NCBI GenBank assembly: GCA_963556145.1
Contig: OY744468.1
Span: forward strand, 1,550,001 to 1,614,000
Origin: Hygrocybe punicea
Taxonomy: Eukaryota; Basidiomycota; Agaricomycetes; Agaricales; Hygrophoraceae
DNA length: 64,000 nt
Direction of reading: 5' to 3'
Positions 45,688 to 56,411 of the stretch are shown piece by piece (position 1 is the stretch's first letter; every line of letters begins with the position of its first letter). The notes under the pieces are model-generated. The model was not told where the DNA came from. It saw nothing but the letters and a program-made list of their open reading frames with translations, and did no database searches. A program made the translations under genes and the position numbers.

Positions 45688-48077
45688 AGTGCCCCCCCTT
45701 CTTTAGCGACGCCCTCGTCGCTACTGGCAAAGCGATCCTCCTCCGCTGTCTCCACGGAATCGTCGAAGGAAAAGTTGTCGGTGTCCCCAGTGTCCAGCTC
45801 CGTCGGCTCCCCATCTGCTCTGTCTGCCAGTCTCGAGACCTCATCCTGTGCCATCTTGGTGCCATCTTTGGGCTCGAAAGGCCTAAGCCTTCTGGCGTTG
45901 AAGGTGCCGTTGAGCGAGGTGCCATCCATAGTTTCCAGAGTGTATGAGTTGCAGATGCGTGTTACGATGCGGCGCGGGGGAGACCAGAAGGGCACGAGCT
46001 TGCGTTCACTAGCAAATACATTGATCAGATCGCTGCGGTATACTTGAACGAGTTGACCAGTTTTAAATATAACTTCTCTTGGGGCTCGACTGATGACCTT
46101 CGCGTCAAAGATAGCTTTCCGGCGAGCTGCGTGGTCCACTGCGCAGGACCAGCCATCCAGCCGTAGTTGGTCTGCGTATGCCATATGAATCGCCACGTCG
46201 GTCTCACAGGCTAGAGGGATTGCCGCTGGGTCCTCGGCGACCGGTGTGTCTATGGGAAGTGCAAAAAGTAGCTCGTTGGGTGAGAACTTGAGTGAGGGTA
46301 GTATGTGATCGGATAACGCCTTCACGGCCGCGTCAAGGTGGTCTGGCCAGTTCTTTGGGATGTCCTTCGTTGCCATCTGGTCGTAGTCGTCCTCACCGAG
46401 GCCAGGGGCACACAGACGCTTAAGGGTATTCAGCAAGATCTTGTTGTAGCCCTCAATGAGGCCGTTGATCCACGGGGAGTAGGCGGCTACAACGTGATGC
46501 TTAGTACCCATATCAGCGCAGTGGTCACGCACCGCATCGCAGTCAAAGTGGGAGCCGCCGTCGGACATGAAGACGTCCGGGGCCATGAACGTGTTGGCTA
46601 TACGGCTGAGGCTGTCGACCGTCGTTTTTCCTGAAGCGGACTTGGCCTTGAAGGCAAATGGCTTCCTAGAGAAGACGTCAGCATACAGGCTGATCTTCGA
46701 GAACCCACCTTTTCCGAGGGGCATGGATGTGTAGTCCCCTACAAGGAGTTCGAAGGGCCTGCGTCGGACGATTGGCTGCAGCAGGGCGTGCAGGTGGGTG
46801 TTGCCGAAGTTCTTACACCGGCCGCATTCGCGGATGGCTGCGGTCATGGATGCGTCGAGGAATGGGCTGAATATCCGGTCCAGTAGTTGCATCTTGATGA
46901 CGTCACGGCCCATATGCGTCTTTGCATGCTCCACCCTGGCCAGTTCTGTGGCTTTGGCCTTGGTGACGCATTCTCGGCGGGAGACAGCTTGCGCGACAGT
47001 GGCGCCACCGATCCTCCATAGGCGGCCATCGTCGATTAGGAAGTCCTTTGCTTGGTGTGCCGCGCGTTTGCAGTCACGATCGGTCGCGTCCTGTGGGACC
47101 CCGAGCAACGCGTCTATAACCTCCAGGAACGCACGCTCAGCCTGGAAGCGAGCACATAGGGATGAGTGCAGGTCGTTCGAGGACTCTCCCACCGCGAACA
47201 GGTCTAAGGTGAGGCCACGCGACACCTCCCAGTCGGGAAGGACGGTCCAGTCGCTGCCGTCTGTCGGTACCCGGGGTAGCTCCTCATCCTTTCGACTGAG
47301 CGCGTCGCCCACGAAGTTGATCTTACCCGCAATGTGCCTGACGCTGACTATCTGGTGAGCGAGTACGCCGTCGCGCCAACGGGTGTGGGTGGTGCTGAGG
47401 TCGGTGCTCAGCAAGACGTCGTGGAGGGCCTGGCAGTCTGTCTCCAGCTTGACGGGGAAGCCCCATATGATGTCGTCAAACTTGTCGAGGCCAAACTTGA
47501 GGGCCGCGAACTCCAGCAGAAAGGGTTTGTAGCGCTCCTCCGCCGGGGAAGTGCATTTGGAGGCGTACGCTATGGGGTGTAGCTCCGTGACGACTTTGCC
47601 CCCCGGTCTCGTCACGGGAATGCGTTGGGCCAGGACGGCCCCGAAGCCTTTCTTGCAGCCGTCGGATGTGACGATGAATGGGGTTCCATCGAACCTGGGG
47701 GCGACGAGGACGGGTGAGGACGTTAGGACCGCTTTCAGGTTGAGGAAGCACTTTTGGTGCTTCTCGGTCCACACGTCGGCCAGCTTGACGTTACGCAATG
47801 CTGCGCGGTAGGCGGACTTCCCAGCGTTCTTTGGAATGTCCACGGACCGTAATAAGTCGGACAGAGGTTGAGCCAACGTGGCGTAGCCGCGGATGAGATC
47901 CCTGAAATAACCGGTCAGGCCTAGAAAACTAGAAAGAGCGAGGAGGTTGGGGGGTGGGCGCCAGTTGACCACTGCAGTTAGTTTGGCTTCGTCGGCTTGG
48001 ACCCTGCGAAGATCATCTCCATCATGAAGAATTTCGACTTCTTTGCTGAGAGTGATAAGCCCGTGTCGCGGACGCAT
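45654..48077 (-). pseudogene. Gypsy pol: end of RT, RNase H, integrase
   Basis: About 807 codons are open. They begin in the RT connection (DEAKLTAVVNWRPPP, FLGLTGYFRDLI), then RNase H (FIVTSDGCKKGFGAVLAQ; ETDCQALHDVLLSTD), a zinc-binding region (HAKTHMGRDVIKMQ ... CGRCKNF) and the integrase core with Asp in LLVGDYTSM, Asp in FMSDGGSHFD and Glu in WINGLIEGYNKIL. The tail is acidic. Its first about 30 codons overlap the upstream frame, and the true homologous sequence crosses from one frame to the other near 48010, so a one-base lesion separates it from the RT active site. Confidence 0.88.
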
Positions 48078-49990
48078 TGGAAGAAGCGCCTGGTGCGATC
48101 CATCATGTCGTCGAATTCATCGCCTGCCATGCCACCATCGTCGACAAAGAGTTCGAGCTGGAGGGCCAAAAGTATATCACCAAGCTTCTCGGCCGTGACG
48201 TGTGCAAACGTCGACGGGGCGCCCGTGAGGCCGAAGGGCATACGTTTCTGTGTGAAGAACCCATGGCCCTCGATATAAAAGGCCAGGTATGGCCTGCTCT
48301 CCTCGGGAATAATCACGGCATAGAAGCCGGATGCGAAGTCGAAACCGTGGACCCATCTGTGTCCACTCAAGCGTCGTTGTTTTGACTGGACGTCGCCCTG
48401 TGGCATGGGAAAGACGTGGGTCACGTTGTTCAGGGCATTGTAGTTTTGGCAAAAGCGCCAGGTCTGGGGCTTCGGCGGCTCGACTGGAGTGTCTGGTTGT
48501 GGGGGTCGAGGGCCGAGATCGTGTGCAGGGGGATAGCCATGAGCCGCGCACTCTTCGTTGACTCTGTGGCGGAGCTCGTCCAGGAGGAGGCCCGGGTTAT
48601 CGTGAATTTTCTGGCCCAGTGCGATGGGGGACACGCATTTTACGTCCTCGGGGCGTATGGGCTCTATGATGTCGCCTTCGAGCAGCGTGTCGACGGTTTT
48701 GTGCAGGAACTCGTGTTGTGGTGGGGTGAGGGGTCGTTGTCTCGGTATGCGCTTGGGAAATGTTGTGCCTTCTGGTATGTGTATGCGATGCTCAGCGCCC
48801 GGCATGGGGTTGACTTCGCCTACGGACAGGGCGAAACAGTCAGCGTATTCGGCTATTAGGGCACGTAGCTTAGCTTTCTGGTCTTCGTCCAAGTCCAGTC
48901 CTATCGTGACTTGGGCCAATACTTCGGCCACTCTCGCTGGCTTAAACGGGTCCGTCTTCCGGGTGAAAATGGAATGGTCGGCGTCGATCTCGACCTCCGG
49001 TTGGGCGTCTCCGACGTCCTCGTTGTCCGTATGGCCTCCACTGTCATGTACGGCCCATGTGGGTGCGTCGTGTGTGTGGGGGTGTTCGTCGCTTGTTTGG
49101 GACTGTTGTCTGTTGTGAGCGTTCCGTGGGGGCAACACCGTGCGTCGCAGTCGATATCGTGTGCATCTCCCTTTCCGGTGGGGCTTGTGGTGTTCGGGTG
49201 TGTGAACGGGGCCAGTTGTCCTTGGTGGGGTTTCTGTTGAGTCGGGTTCTTCCGAGTCTTCGACTCCCAAGCGGGCGGTTTCCTCGTCTTTCTCGTATTT
49301 GGCTACGGTTTCTCGCAGGTGGATGACGTCGATACCGCGCACGGTGTCGGCGAGCTCTTCGTATGTAGTGCGGGGTTTGTGTCTGATGAGGTCGCGGACC
49401 GGTGCTGGTAGAGAGTCGAACATGTCTTGTAATAGGAGGCCGTTTGTGTCATCGGCGTCCTTCGCCTTGGGAAGGAGCCCGTTGGCCCATTTGATGTGGG
49501 TCCAGACCTCTTTGGATCCCGTTGTCTCGGTTTTCGTGCCGAGGGTTTCCACGGCGAGGGTCCATTCTTTGAGCTCCCGGATGCGTTCGGCCTTGGACGG
49601 TTTGGGAATGGTATTCTTCGGCCACTGTTTCTCGAAGGCCTCGACCAACTTATCCCAGTCGTCTGTAATGTCGTTGGCTAGTCCGTCTAGCCATTGGTCG
49701 GCTGTGCCGCCAAAGTCCAGGTTGTTTCGAAAGCAGTCGACTTTTTTCTTGTCTGTCGTGTACTCTTTGTCCTCGATTTTGATGTTGATTTCACGTAGGA
49801 ATTGGCCGGAAGTCGTTTTTTCGTCAGGGCCGCCATCCCAGCGTAGGGAACCGGGCTCGCCCGTTCTGGTTCTATGTGTGGGTGGTTGGGGAACGGTTGG
49901 CGATGTTGGTGGTGTGGTCGGTTGTGGGTTTTCGGAGCCTGTTGATGGTGTTGTGACGGAGGAGATGGATGATGATGATGGTGAGCTCAA
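47978..49990 (-). pseudogene. Gypsy gag and N-terminal RT, protease apparently missing
   Basis: Starts MSSPSSSSISSVTTPSTGS. Gag capsid-like part (FRNNLDFGGTADQWLDGLAN; WDKLVEAFEKQWP) is followed by a Thr/Pro/His-rich linker and directly by the RT N-terminus (LDLDEDQKAKLRALIAEYAD, FPKRIPRQRPLTPPQHEFLH, VHGFDFASGFYAVIIPEESR). FVDDGG is the RT active site. I find no CCHC knuckle and no DSG/DTG protease with its downstream ILG strand, so an internal deletion is likely. The frame ends at TKPN, just after FMMEMIFAG, by frameshift. Confidence 0.85.
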
Positions 49991-50246
49991 GTATTTGCCG
50001 TTTTTGTCTCGGGGTCGTAGGGTGATCCTACGGTTGGGTGGTGTATTACGTGGGCGGCTTGATGACGCCGTTTTGTGGTACTGGTAGTTGGGTAATGTAC
50101 GTTTGTTCTCGGTGTGCGGTTCTCGGTTGTGGGTGTTTCAGTTCACGGTACTTGGTTCACGGTTCGCGGTGCTCAGTGCTCAGTGCTCAGTTCTGTGGGA
50201 AGCGTTCAGATGGCGTGGGTGTCGAAGTTCGCTCTCATCACCACGT

Positions 50247-50392
50247 TGTGGAGGGACGGAGTCAGCTGGGAGAACTGGGATGGAATGGAGTGATGATAGT
50301 GATGATAATCGCTACGACACGAGGTCTGTACTACTAAGGAAACACAACCGTGGGAATCCTAGTCACGTGACTGTCCAGGTACATCTACTACA
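50247..50392 (-). repeat. 5' LTR of gypsy element
   Basis: Direct repeat of 45542-45687. On the minus strand it is followed after three bases by TGGTGATGAGAGC, the expected place of a primer-binding site; the tRNA was not identified. Confidence 0.88.
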
Positions 50393-51233
50393 GCGTGCAT
50401 CTGTTTATATAACAGCCATATAGCTGTATTCCAGGCGCAATGATATCATTTTATCGGCGCTAGACTCACCGTGGTCGAAGGATCCCGAACTCTGGAAGGA
50501 AATTGCTGATGTGTTTTCGTTGCTCCATGAAAAAGACATGTCCTCAGATGAGACGGATACACAACATGCCTTCGGCGGTCAAAAGAAGCTCTGGCAGATT
50601 TGAAAGCATTGGATCTCTGAATCCATCTCAAAGGTTTGCTTGACTCACAATGCTGAACACTCATTTTAACTTATATCTAGATTATGCACTTTGTTGACAG
50701 CAACTACGACAAAGGCACAGGTGGCGGCATGCTGAAACACGGAAGTGCACCTTTGACCCATCATTACGAGTCAAGGACTGTCAACACCAGGAGCCAACCG
50801 AAGGTGAAACTGCCTCGAAATTTCTATGACTCTAGTCTCACCACAGAAGCAGTCAAATCGCTTACGCCGAAAGCGGTCCTTATGTTACCCAACGTTTGTT
50901 GTTTCCCAAGGTGGCACCTTTGTCCGTTGCCTGACCAACAGCATCCGACAGATACCAGATTTCCCAGTCTGATTGTAAAGGATAATGATTTGATATTATT
51001 GAGAGTAGTAGAAAGCCTGTCATTAACGGATTCGGACTACTCAGAACTGGTGCAGGCTATATGGTATGATAGACTTTTGACTTGTATGAATGTGTAAATA
51101 AAAGCAGTCGTTTTTGAGATCATCATACCAGCAGCGATAAGAATACAAGCATATGCAATGAAGGTATCAGAAATAGCTACCAATTAAAGAGGCCAAAATA
51201 TATCCTTACCAATACCATGGCTGCAAACCGTTC

Positions 51234-51939
51234 TCAGTTCGGTCGTAATGGAGCACAGCCTGGACAAAGTGCGCGGCCGTAAGCTTCGGTATGAAGAGTC
51301 GGTAACATTGGTGTCGAGGGCTCTGTGCTCACTTCTCTGGTGGCCACATGCACAGGGGTGCTAGTGGTAACATGAGTGGCAAACACGTCCAACGGTGGCG
51401 GTAGAGATTCCGGCGTCCTCTGGCCCTGAATGTTGGGTCGAGTTACAGGACCTATATGGGATCTGGAATTGAGAAGACGACGATTGCGAAGGTGTCTCTC
51501 GATAGGCATGGAAGGGGATTTTGGCCTCACACACATTGAACAGGCCCATTGAGGCGTGGACTGGATTGATCGAAAGCAGTGGGGGAGCTCGAGTCCGAGG
51601 AAGAAGAGATGGGAGGAGAGGAAGAAATAGACCTGGCAGAGTTTCGGGACGCAGCGTGCGAATGAGTGCGCCGACTACATGGGGTGGATGACGGTGTGGA
51701 GGTGTCCTCTGGGGAGATGGTGGTATACTTAGAGCCTCCGAGGGCTTCGAGAGCTTTGACATCAAGCTTGAATGCAATCTCGAGGCCACGGACCATCTCG
51801 GTCACTGTGTTAGCCCTGATAAGCTGTTGAACTATGGTGCGAGCCTGATGGCGGAGGGCGACCTGGTGAGAGTTGGAGAAAATCTCATCGATGGTGGAGT
51901 TGAGGCAGGCTACAAGTCGTTCATTGGGAACACGGCTGA
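51234..51939 (-). CDS. Right-arm copy of the serine/proline-rich hypothetical fragment
   Basis: Mirror of 1855-2560, with Arg for His at the position matching 1954 and one further base change. It runs toward the terminal exon of the gene at 44600-51097, so the two are convergent. Confidence 0.35.
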
Positions 51940-52203
51940 CTGGAGGAATGACAGGACAATTGTGATAAGCGGAGATGAATCCTTGTGCTGTGCTAGGCCT
52001 TGTGCTGTGCTAGGGAGTTACTTACAGTATGGGAGCTGTTCACTTCTGACAAACTTCTGCTGGTTGGCAGATGCAACTTTCCATTCTGATGGGAGAAGTA
52101 AAATAAGATGATTATTTTCAATGATTAAAGAGAAGGAATACACTTGCAATATGCAACTAAAATAAGACATTCTGGAGGGCAGAGATGGCAACGTTCCTAA
52201 AGT

Positions 52204-52680
52204 TACCAGCCGGGGGTGGTCAAAAATGGGGCGGGACGGGGTGATTTGGTGGATGAAAACGTGGGGTGGTGCTGGTTGGGCAGAAAGCTGGAACGCACAG
52301 CTTTGAGACCCCCCGGTTGCTCGTTCTCAACATCAATGAGGGGTGGAGACTGGGCGGGGGTGCTCGAAAACAGCCTGGGACAGGGTGATTTGGTGCATGA
52401 AAACAGGGGGTGGTGCTGGTTGGGCAGAAAGCTGGAACGCGAGATATTGACACCCCCCAACCGCTCGTTCTCAATGGGAACGAGGTGCGGGGGGTGGAGA
52501 CTGGCCGGGGGTGGTTGAAAACAGGGCGGGATGGGGTGTCCTGGTTCTGGAAAAAGGTGGGGTGGTGGTGGTTGCACAGCCAGCCAGGGAGTGAGGTACT
52601 GACACCCCCCGACCGCTCATTTTCAACAGGAACGAGGTGCGGGGGGTGTAGACTGTAGACTGGCCGGGGGTGGTCAAAAA
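52204..52680. repeat. GC-rich tandem repeat, right-arm copy
   Basis: Mirror of 1114-1590. Unit number and the translated frames are identical in the two arms, although such arrays normally change length quickly. Confidence 0.85.
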
Positions 52681-53090
52681 CGGGGTGAGGCTAAGTGTCC
52701 TGGATGAAGACAATTTGTTTTTCCCACAGCTACAAAAGATTTCACACGGCTTATAAAAATAAGTTCACACGGCTTGTAAAATCAGCGCTAGCCATACAAC
52801 GATTCCCTTAACATATTGAGTTACAAAATGAGAGAATGAGTGTGGTTTGCTACGAAGAGCCAGAAAAGGTGGATAGAGGAGAGGAGGATGAGGAGGATGA
52901 GGAGGAAGTAGAAGAACAAGAAAAAAACACAACAACAAGCTGGGTGAGAGCTAAGCATCACCAGGGAGAGAATGAAGAAGCAAGGACACAAGCTGAGAGA
53001 GATTTCATGACTGACACTAGATGATCATGATCTTGAGGATAATTATCCACTGGATCATAAATCTGCAGGATCATTGGACCAGTATTGGTT

Positions 53091-53174
53091 GGGTACTGGG
53101 CACATACTGGACATGTACTGGGCATGTACTGGGCATGTACTGGGCATGTACTGGGCATGTACTGGGCATGTACT
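53091..53174. repeat. 11-bp minisatellite, right-arm copy
   Basis: Mirror of 620-703 with the same number of GGGCATGTACT units. Confidence 0.9.
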
Positions 53175-53699
53175 TGACCAGTACTGGTTATTAGATTTCT
53201 AACATCTAAAAATTAAAATTTATTTACATATTTATGTACACAGAAATCAGTACTCAAATATAATATTCTCTGCCACATTTATAGGATATTTCTGGGATGC
53301 AGAAGAGGAATACAAATAAAAAATTTATTGTTACCAGAAATTGAAATTTATAAAGGATACAAATAGGATGAAAAATATTAAATAGGTAAACTACAATAAT
53401 TTCTAATTTCATTGTAGTTTTGGAACATGAGAAAAAGGGAGAAAAATGAATTATTTTAAGAGTTTCCAAAGAGAATATTTGAATAAACATAATTTGGACC
53501 CAAAATATCTATTTTTTACAATTGTTGAAATTATATATTTCAAAACATCTTTTAGAGACCTCCAAATTAGTTATTTATTTATATATTTGAAATGTATTTA
53601 TGCGGTCCTGAAATTACTTTATGCATGTAGTGACAATGATTACGAGTTCCTGATATTCCCAAACCAACTCCCCAAAACCGAATTCACCTTTCCATGGTC

Positions 53700-53906
53700 T
53701 TACTCACTTGACAAGTGATCTTCTGCAAGTACAACCTCTTGGTAGGCTATGGCCTCGGCATTAGAATGGGTGACAGCGATGTTCAATATTTCAAATGAGA
53801 GGAGATCCACATCCAATATGTCATGCTCGGGTGATTGGGACGATTGCGGATGGCATGGAAATGTGAATGGTAAGTCGTGGATAAGGACACTTTCATCAAG
53901 TGCCAT
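53700..53906 (-). CDS. Possible exon, hypothetical
   Basis: A 68-codon frame (ALDESVLIHDLPFTFPCHPQ, LSFEILNIAVTHSNAEAIAY) ends near a GTGAGTAAG-like donor. Composition is coding-like but no domain or further exon is secure. It lies just outside the right repeat arm. Confidence 0.25.
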   Translation of the reverse strand: MALDESVLIHDLPFTFPCHPQSSQSPEHDILDVDLLSFEILNIAVTHSNAEAIAYQEVVLAEDHLSSE

Positions 53907-53999
53907 GTCGATGTTTTTGGGGGGTTTGCTGAACGCTGCTGTTGGCTGAACCTGATGAAAAACTGCTGCCTTCGCCTTCTGGATTGATTGTCAATAGCA

Positions 54000-55095
54000 T
54001 ACCCATCTAGGCAATGACATGGGTATGGGTAACCTGCATGGGTTGCAGGTATGGGTACTGCCAGGTATGGGTATGGGTTACCTTTTTTGGACCTGGGCAA
54101 AACCCATACCCATGACCGCAGGTCTTGGCCTACCTGCATATCAGCATCAACACAAATGGATGCAACAACCCAGCTGCAACCGCTTACCAACACCTCTGTT
54201 TTTAAGTGCTCACTGCCTCCGCCTTGACACAAACATCACCAACAGCATCTCCACGTCAACCCAAACGGCCCCATCCTCACGTGAAACCATGTCCCAACAT
54301 GTTGCACGACACCCTGTCATCAAATAGTGCCCAAACGCGAACCCCCATGCCCAAAACCCAACAGGAGATGCATCATGCACCTGTGTCAGCCCCAAACACA
54401 CCATCCCCACCGCAAAATGCATCCGAATGCGTCTCAACTCCTACCCTGGCCCCAAACCCTGCACCCGTGCAAGAAAACACGTTCAAATGCATCCCAGACT
54501 GCGGTCCCACAACACCCAACCATTTGACGCCCACACAGGCCCCAAAGCCCATGCCTGTGCAACAGAACATGCCCAAATGCACCACAGACCCCATTCCCCC
54601 CGATTACATGCCCACACATGCCCACATCAGCCCAGAATCATGACGCTGCTGTCCAGACGCTGCAACTGCGAATGCCAAGGCTCAACGGCATCGAAACGTG
54701 GGCTGATGCGTACACAAGGTTCGAGACGATGAAGGAGGATGAGAGGAAGGGGAGAATGGGAGATGGTGTGGGGAATGAGGAGACAGATACAATGGGTGAG
54801 AGACTCTTGCCCACAAGAACTGCCTGTCACCTGGTTCCCAGCCCCCCCCACTCCTTGCGTTTGCACAGTGCCACGTCAATTGACGTGCGTGTCAGCAACG
54901 CGAGGTAGATGTGGGCTGGAACCTGCCAGGTTTCCTGTGCGGGTCAATACCTATACCCGACCTGCCGCTACCCGCCATCTACCTGCTGAAAAAAGACCCG
55001 TGGGTAGACGGGTACGGGTTGGAGTGGGTCCAGGTCCAGGTCGGCCTCGGGACACCCATGGGTATACCCTCATTGCCTATACCCATCCCTTCATG
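54000..55095. repeat. MITE-like low-complexity block with GGGTAT-rich ends
   Basis: The left part (54000-54115) and right part (54940-55095) are rich in ACCCAT/GGGTAT and ACCTGC strings, and share TAGGCAATGA in opposite orientation near the two ends (about 54009 and 55075). This resembles a non-autonomous hAT-type element, but I found no 8-bp duplication. The middle (54206-54643) is a proline/threonine-rich frame open only because of CCC/CAT repetition. The palindrome CACGTCAATTGACGTG is at 54872-54887. Confidence 0.4.
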
Positions 55096-55336
55096 TTTGA
55101 AATCCTCAGCACCACTGCATACAAACATGTCTGACAGATTGCTGTTGCTTTCTAATACATCTGCTCTGTTGTCTTCCAATTGTTGCAACATCGAATTTTC
55201 AACATCCTCATCAAGTTCGGTGACGATAGTAGAGGTGCCGGTGGGGATAATTGTGGTGATGGAGATATTGGATTTATCTTGAGAAAGTGAAGGTGAATGA
55301 GTTGGACTCAGGGCTGCATAGCGCATAAGATTGTAA

Positions 55337-55364
55337 CTAGCGGTCACCCGTGCTTCGCATGGGT
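55337..55364 (-). other. Helitron 3' terminus: hairpin and CTAG
   Basis: CTAG at 55337-55340 with A at 55336 (T on the minus strand). The hairpin ACCCGTGC-TTC-GCATGGGT at 55346-55364 has eight pairs including one G-T. Only 5 nt separate hairpin and CTAG. Confidence 0.82.
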
Positions 55365-55543
55365 AGACATAATTAGTATATTAAGTGCTATCGTACGTGT
55401 ACATCTAATAGTCATCTGTCTATCCTCCCCGAGCTCTCTACCCCTTTTTCGAGGGAGTTTCCGGGGAATCTGGCATGGTCAAGGCCAGGCTCAATTGAGA
55501 GGAAGTAGCTACTTGAGTGGAGGTGGAGGTGGAGGAATCGAAA

Positions 55544-56411
55544 CTATATCGGAATCTTGAGGAATGCTGCATGGAAGATGAAGCTGTTATAATTTGTTAG
55601 CATATTCAAATATGAAAGTGAGAAAAACTTACTGGGTGTACTCTGCGGCACAGGAAGAACTGCTCTGCCAAGGAAACTAATGTTATCAACATAGATATGG
55701 AATAGTAAGGGTTGGCTCGTATTAATATCCATGTCTATGTGTGTGATAAAACCCTCGACAGCGATGTAGGTATTCTCCGAGGGGATGGGTTTCTTCTTCT
55801 TATATCTGGTGTCGTCAAAGTGACCACAAATCGGGAGTGTTGACAAATTGCGTTTAGCTTTGTAAAATGAGGTGTATTGAGATGCGTTGACATTGAAGCA
55901 AGAGTCTTCTCTGTTGACATTGAATGCAGAACCCGAAGCACTAATGTAGGGTGCATGCTTCATAGCATCGGGAGCGGATTTAATGATCTGCAGATATGAA
56001 AGGTTAGTATCTGTCTATGTGTCAGCCGCAATGGAACACACGTGTATAATATCTCCATATATGTGGTAATCTTCGCCCAACGTTACAGAGCCTGATCCAT
56101 CATCATTTGGTTCGCCTTGTTCAGAAGTAGTGGTGTTGGCTTCAATGGGATTAGTGTCAGGGACAACGTGGGCAACCTGAGTGTGCATTAGGATTTAAAA
56201 CCATTAGATGTTGTGTACTTACATGAATCCATGCAAAGTAGTGGCCAATGGCATCAAATGATAAGTCGGTGGAGTTGAAATATTGAAATTTTCTGGTGAG
56301 AACATTACCGGGGCTCAACCACATTTGACTGTCGAATTCCAGTGTATGTGGGGAGCCTTCCAGAGATTGAGGGTTTTCAAGAACGATAGGGCCAGATAAA
56401 GTGGCTGTCAT
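55544..56411 (-). CDS. OB-fold (RPA-like) protein of the Helitron
   Basis: Start ATG 56411 (MTATLSGPIVLENPQSLEGS). Exon 1 ends IGHYFAWIH at a GTAAGT donor. Middle exon: VPDTNPIEANTTTSEQGEPN and YHIYGDIIH. Last exon, 55990-55544: SQYTSFYKAKRNLSTLPICG, KKKKPIPSENTYIAVEGFIT and LFHIYVDNISFLGRA. The NTYIAVEGFIT...FHIYVDNISFLG strand pattern is one I associate with OB-fold proteins next to basidiomycete Helitron helicases; these would bind single-stranded DNA during rolling-circle replication. No stop was found. The 3' end is uncertain because another small intron may follow AVLPVPQSTP. Confidence 0.6.

Larger units (their letters stand above)
45542..50392 (-). mobile_element. Ty3/gypsy retrotransposon, 4.85 kb, minus strand
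   Basis: Direct 146-bp LTRs (45542-45687 and 50247-50392) flank gag-pol read leftwards. Order RT, RNase H, integrase identifies Ty3/gypsy. A G-rich polypurine tract (AAGGGGGGGGCACT on the minus strand) abuts the 3' LTR. The 5-bp TGCAT lies directly before 45542 and again 3 bp after 50392, an imperfect target duplication. The LTRs differ at one base that I can see (T/C near 45612/50317), so insertion is recent. The element sits inside an intron of the gene at 44600-51097. It is inactive: the frame breaks in RT and no protease is seen. Confidence 0.9.
44600..51097 (+). pseudogene. Multi-exon hypothetical gene split by a gypsy element and crossing into the right repeat arm
   Basis: Exons near 44600-44740 (NPEPTTAGANPEPMTAGAPP), 44811-44840 and 44887-44935 (DDYDDKESDLRHDQS) lead to the large exon ending at 45516 (PISWNLPISHAWNRKVIQLL ... 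RKKRLLQCRRNERRKN) with a GTGAGTTTTTTAG donor. The gypsy LTR starts 25 bp later at 45542. Right of the gypsy element an acceptor (TATTCCAG, about 50434) opens SPWSKDPELWKEIADVFSLL and HEKDMSSDETDTQ, a family signature I recognise; then TGA at 50601-50603 where KKLWQI[R]KHWIS would be expected; then an intron and the last exon 50684-51097 (VKLPRNFYDSSL). The inner border of the inverted repeat (50636) lies in that last intron. The splice phase after the gypsy is off by one base. It is a dead gene or fragment. Confidence 0.65.
164..53630. mobile_element. 53.5-kb block bounded by long inverted repeats (candidate giant element)
   Basis: Two 2,995-bp inverted copies bound the block, and coordinates in the two arms always sum to 53794, so there are no indels between them. 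Read inward, each end holds CACTAC just outside or at the repeat boundary (left CACTACACGCTACATGC, right CACTACATGC), recalling the CACTA terminus of the CMC superfamily. Against a simple transposon: no matching duplication is seen in the flanks (TGG before the left CACTA, ACA after the right one), and no CACTA transposase is visible inside. The cargo is a nest of other elements (mariner, Helitron, gypsy) and decayed genes. The alternative is an inverted segmental duplication; the gene crossing the inner border of the right arm only (see 44600-51097) fits duplication of the right arm to the left. Confidence 0.4.
50636..53630. repeat. Right arm of the 2,995-bp inverted repeat
   Basis: Reverse complement of 164-3158. 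Its inner edge falls in the last intron of the gene at 44600-51097, whose exons continue leftwards only here, so this arm is in its original context on the inner side. Outer edge at GCATGTAG (53630). Confidence 0.95.

Noticed and set aside
49000..49060. HDSGG in the gypsy ORF as a retroviral protease active site
   Set aside because: No hydrophobic strand before it and no ILG-type strand after it; it lies in a His/Asp-rich linker.
164..53630. Firm call as a CACTA (CMC) transposon
   Set aside because: CACTAC is present at both ends, but no 2-4 bp target duplication and no CMC transposase was seen, so only a candidate is reported.
54206..54643. Proline/threonine-rich frame of 145 codons
   Set aside because: Composition follows CCC/CAT repetition within a probable MITE-like block; no start context, splice sites or domain.
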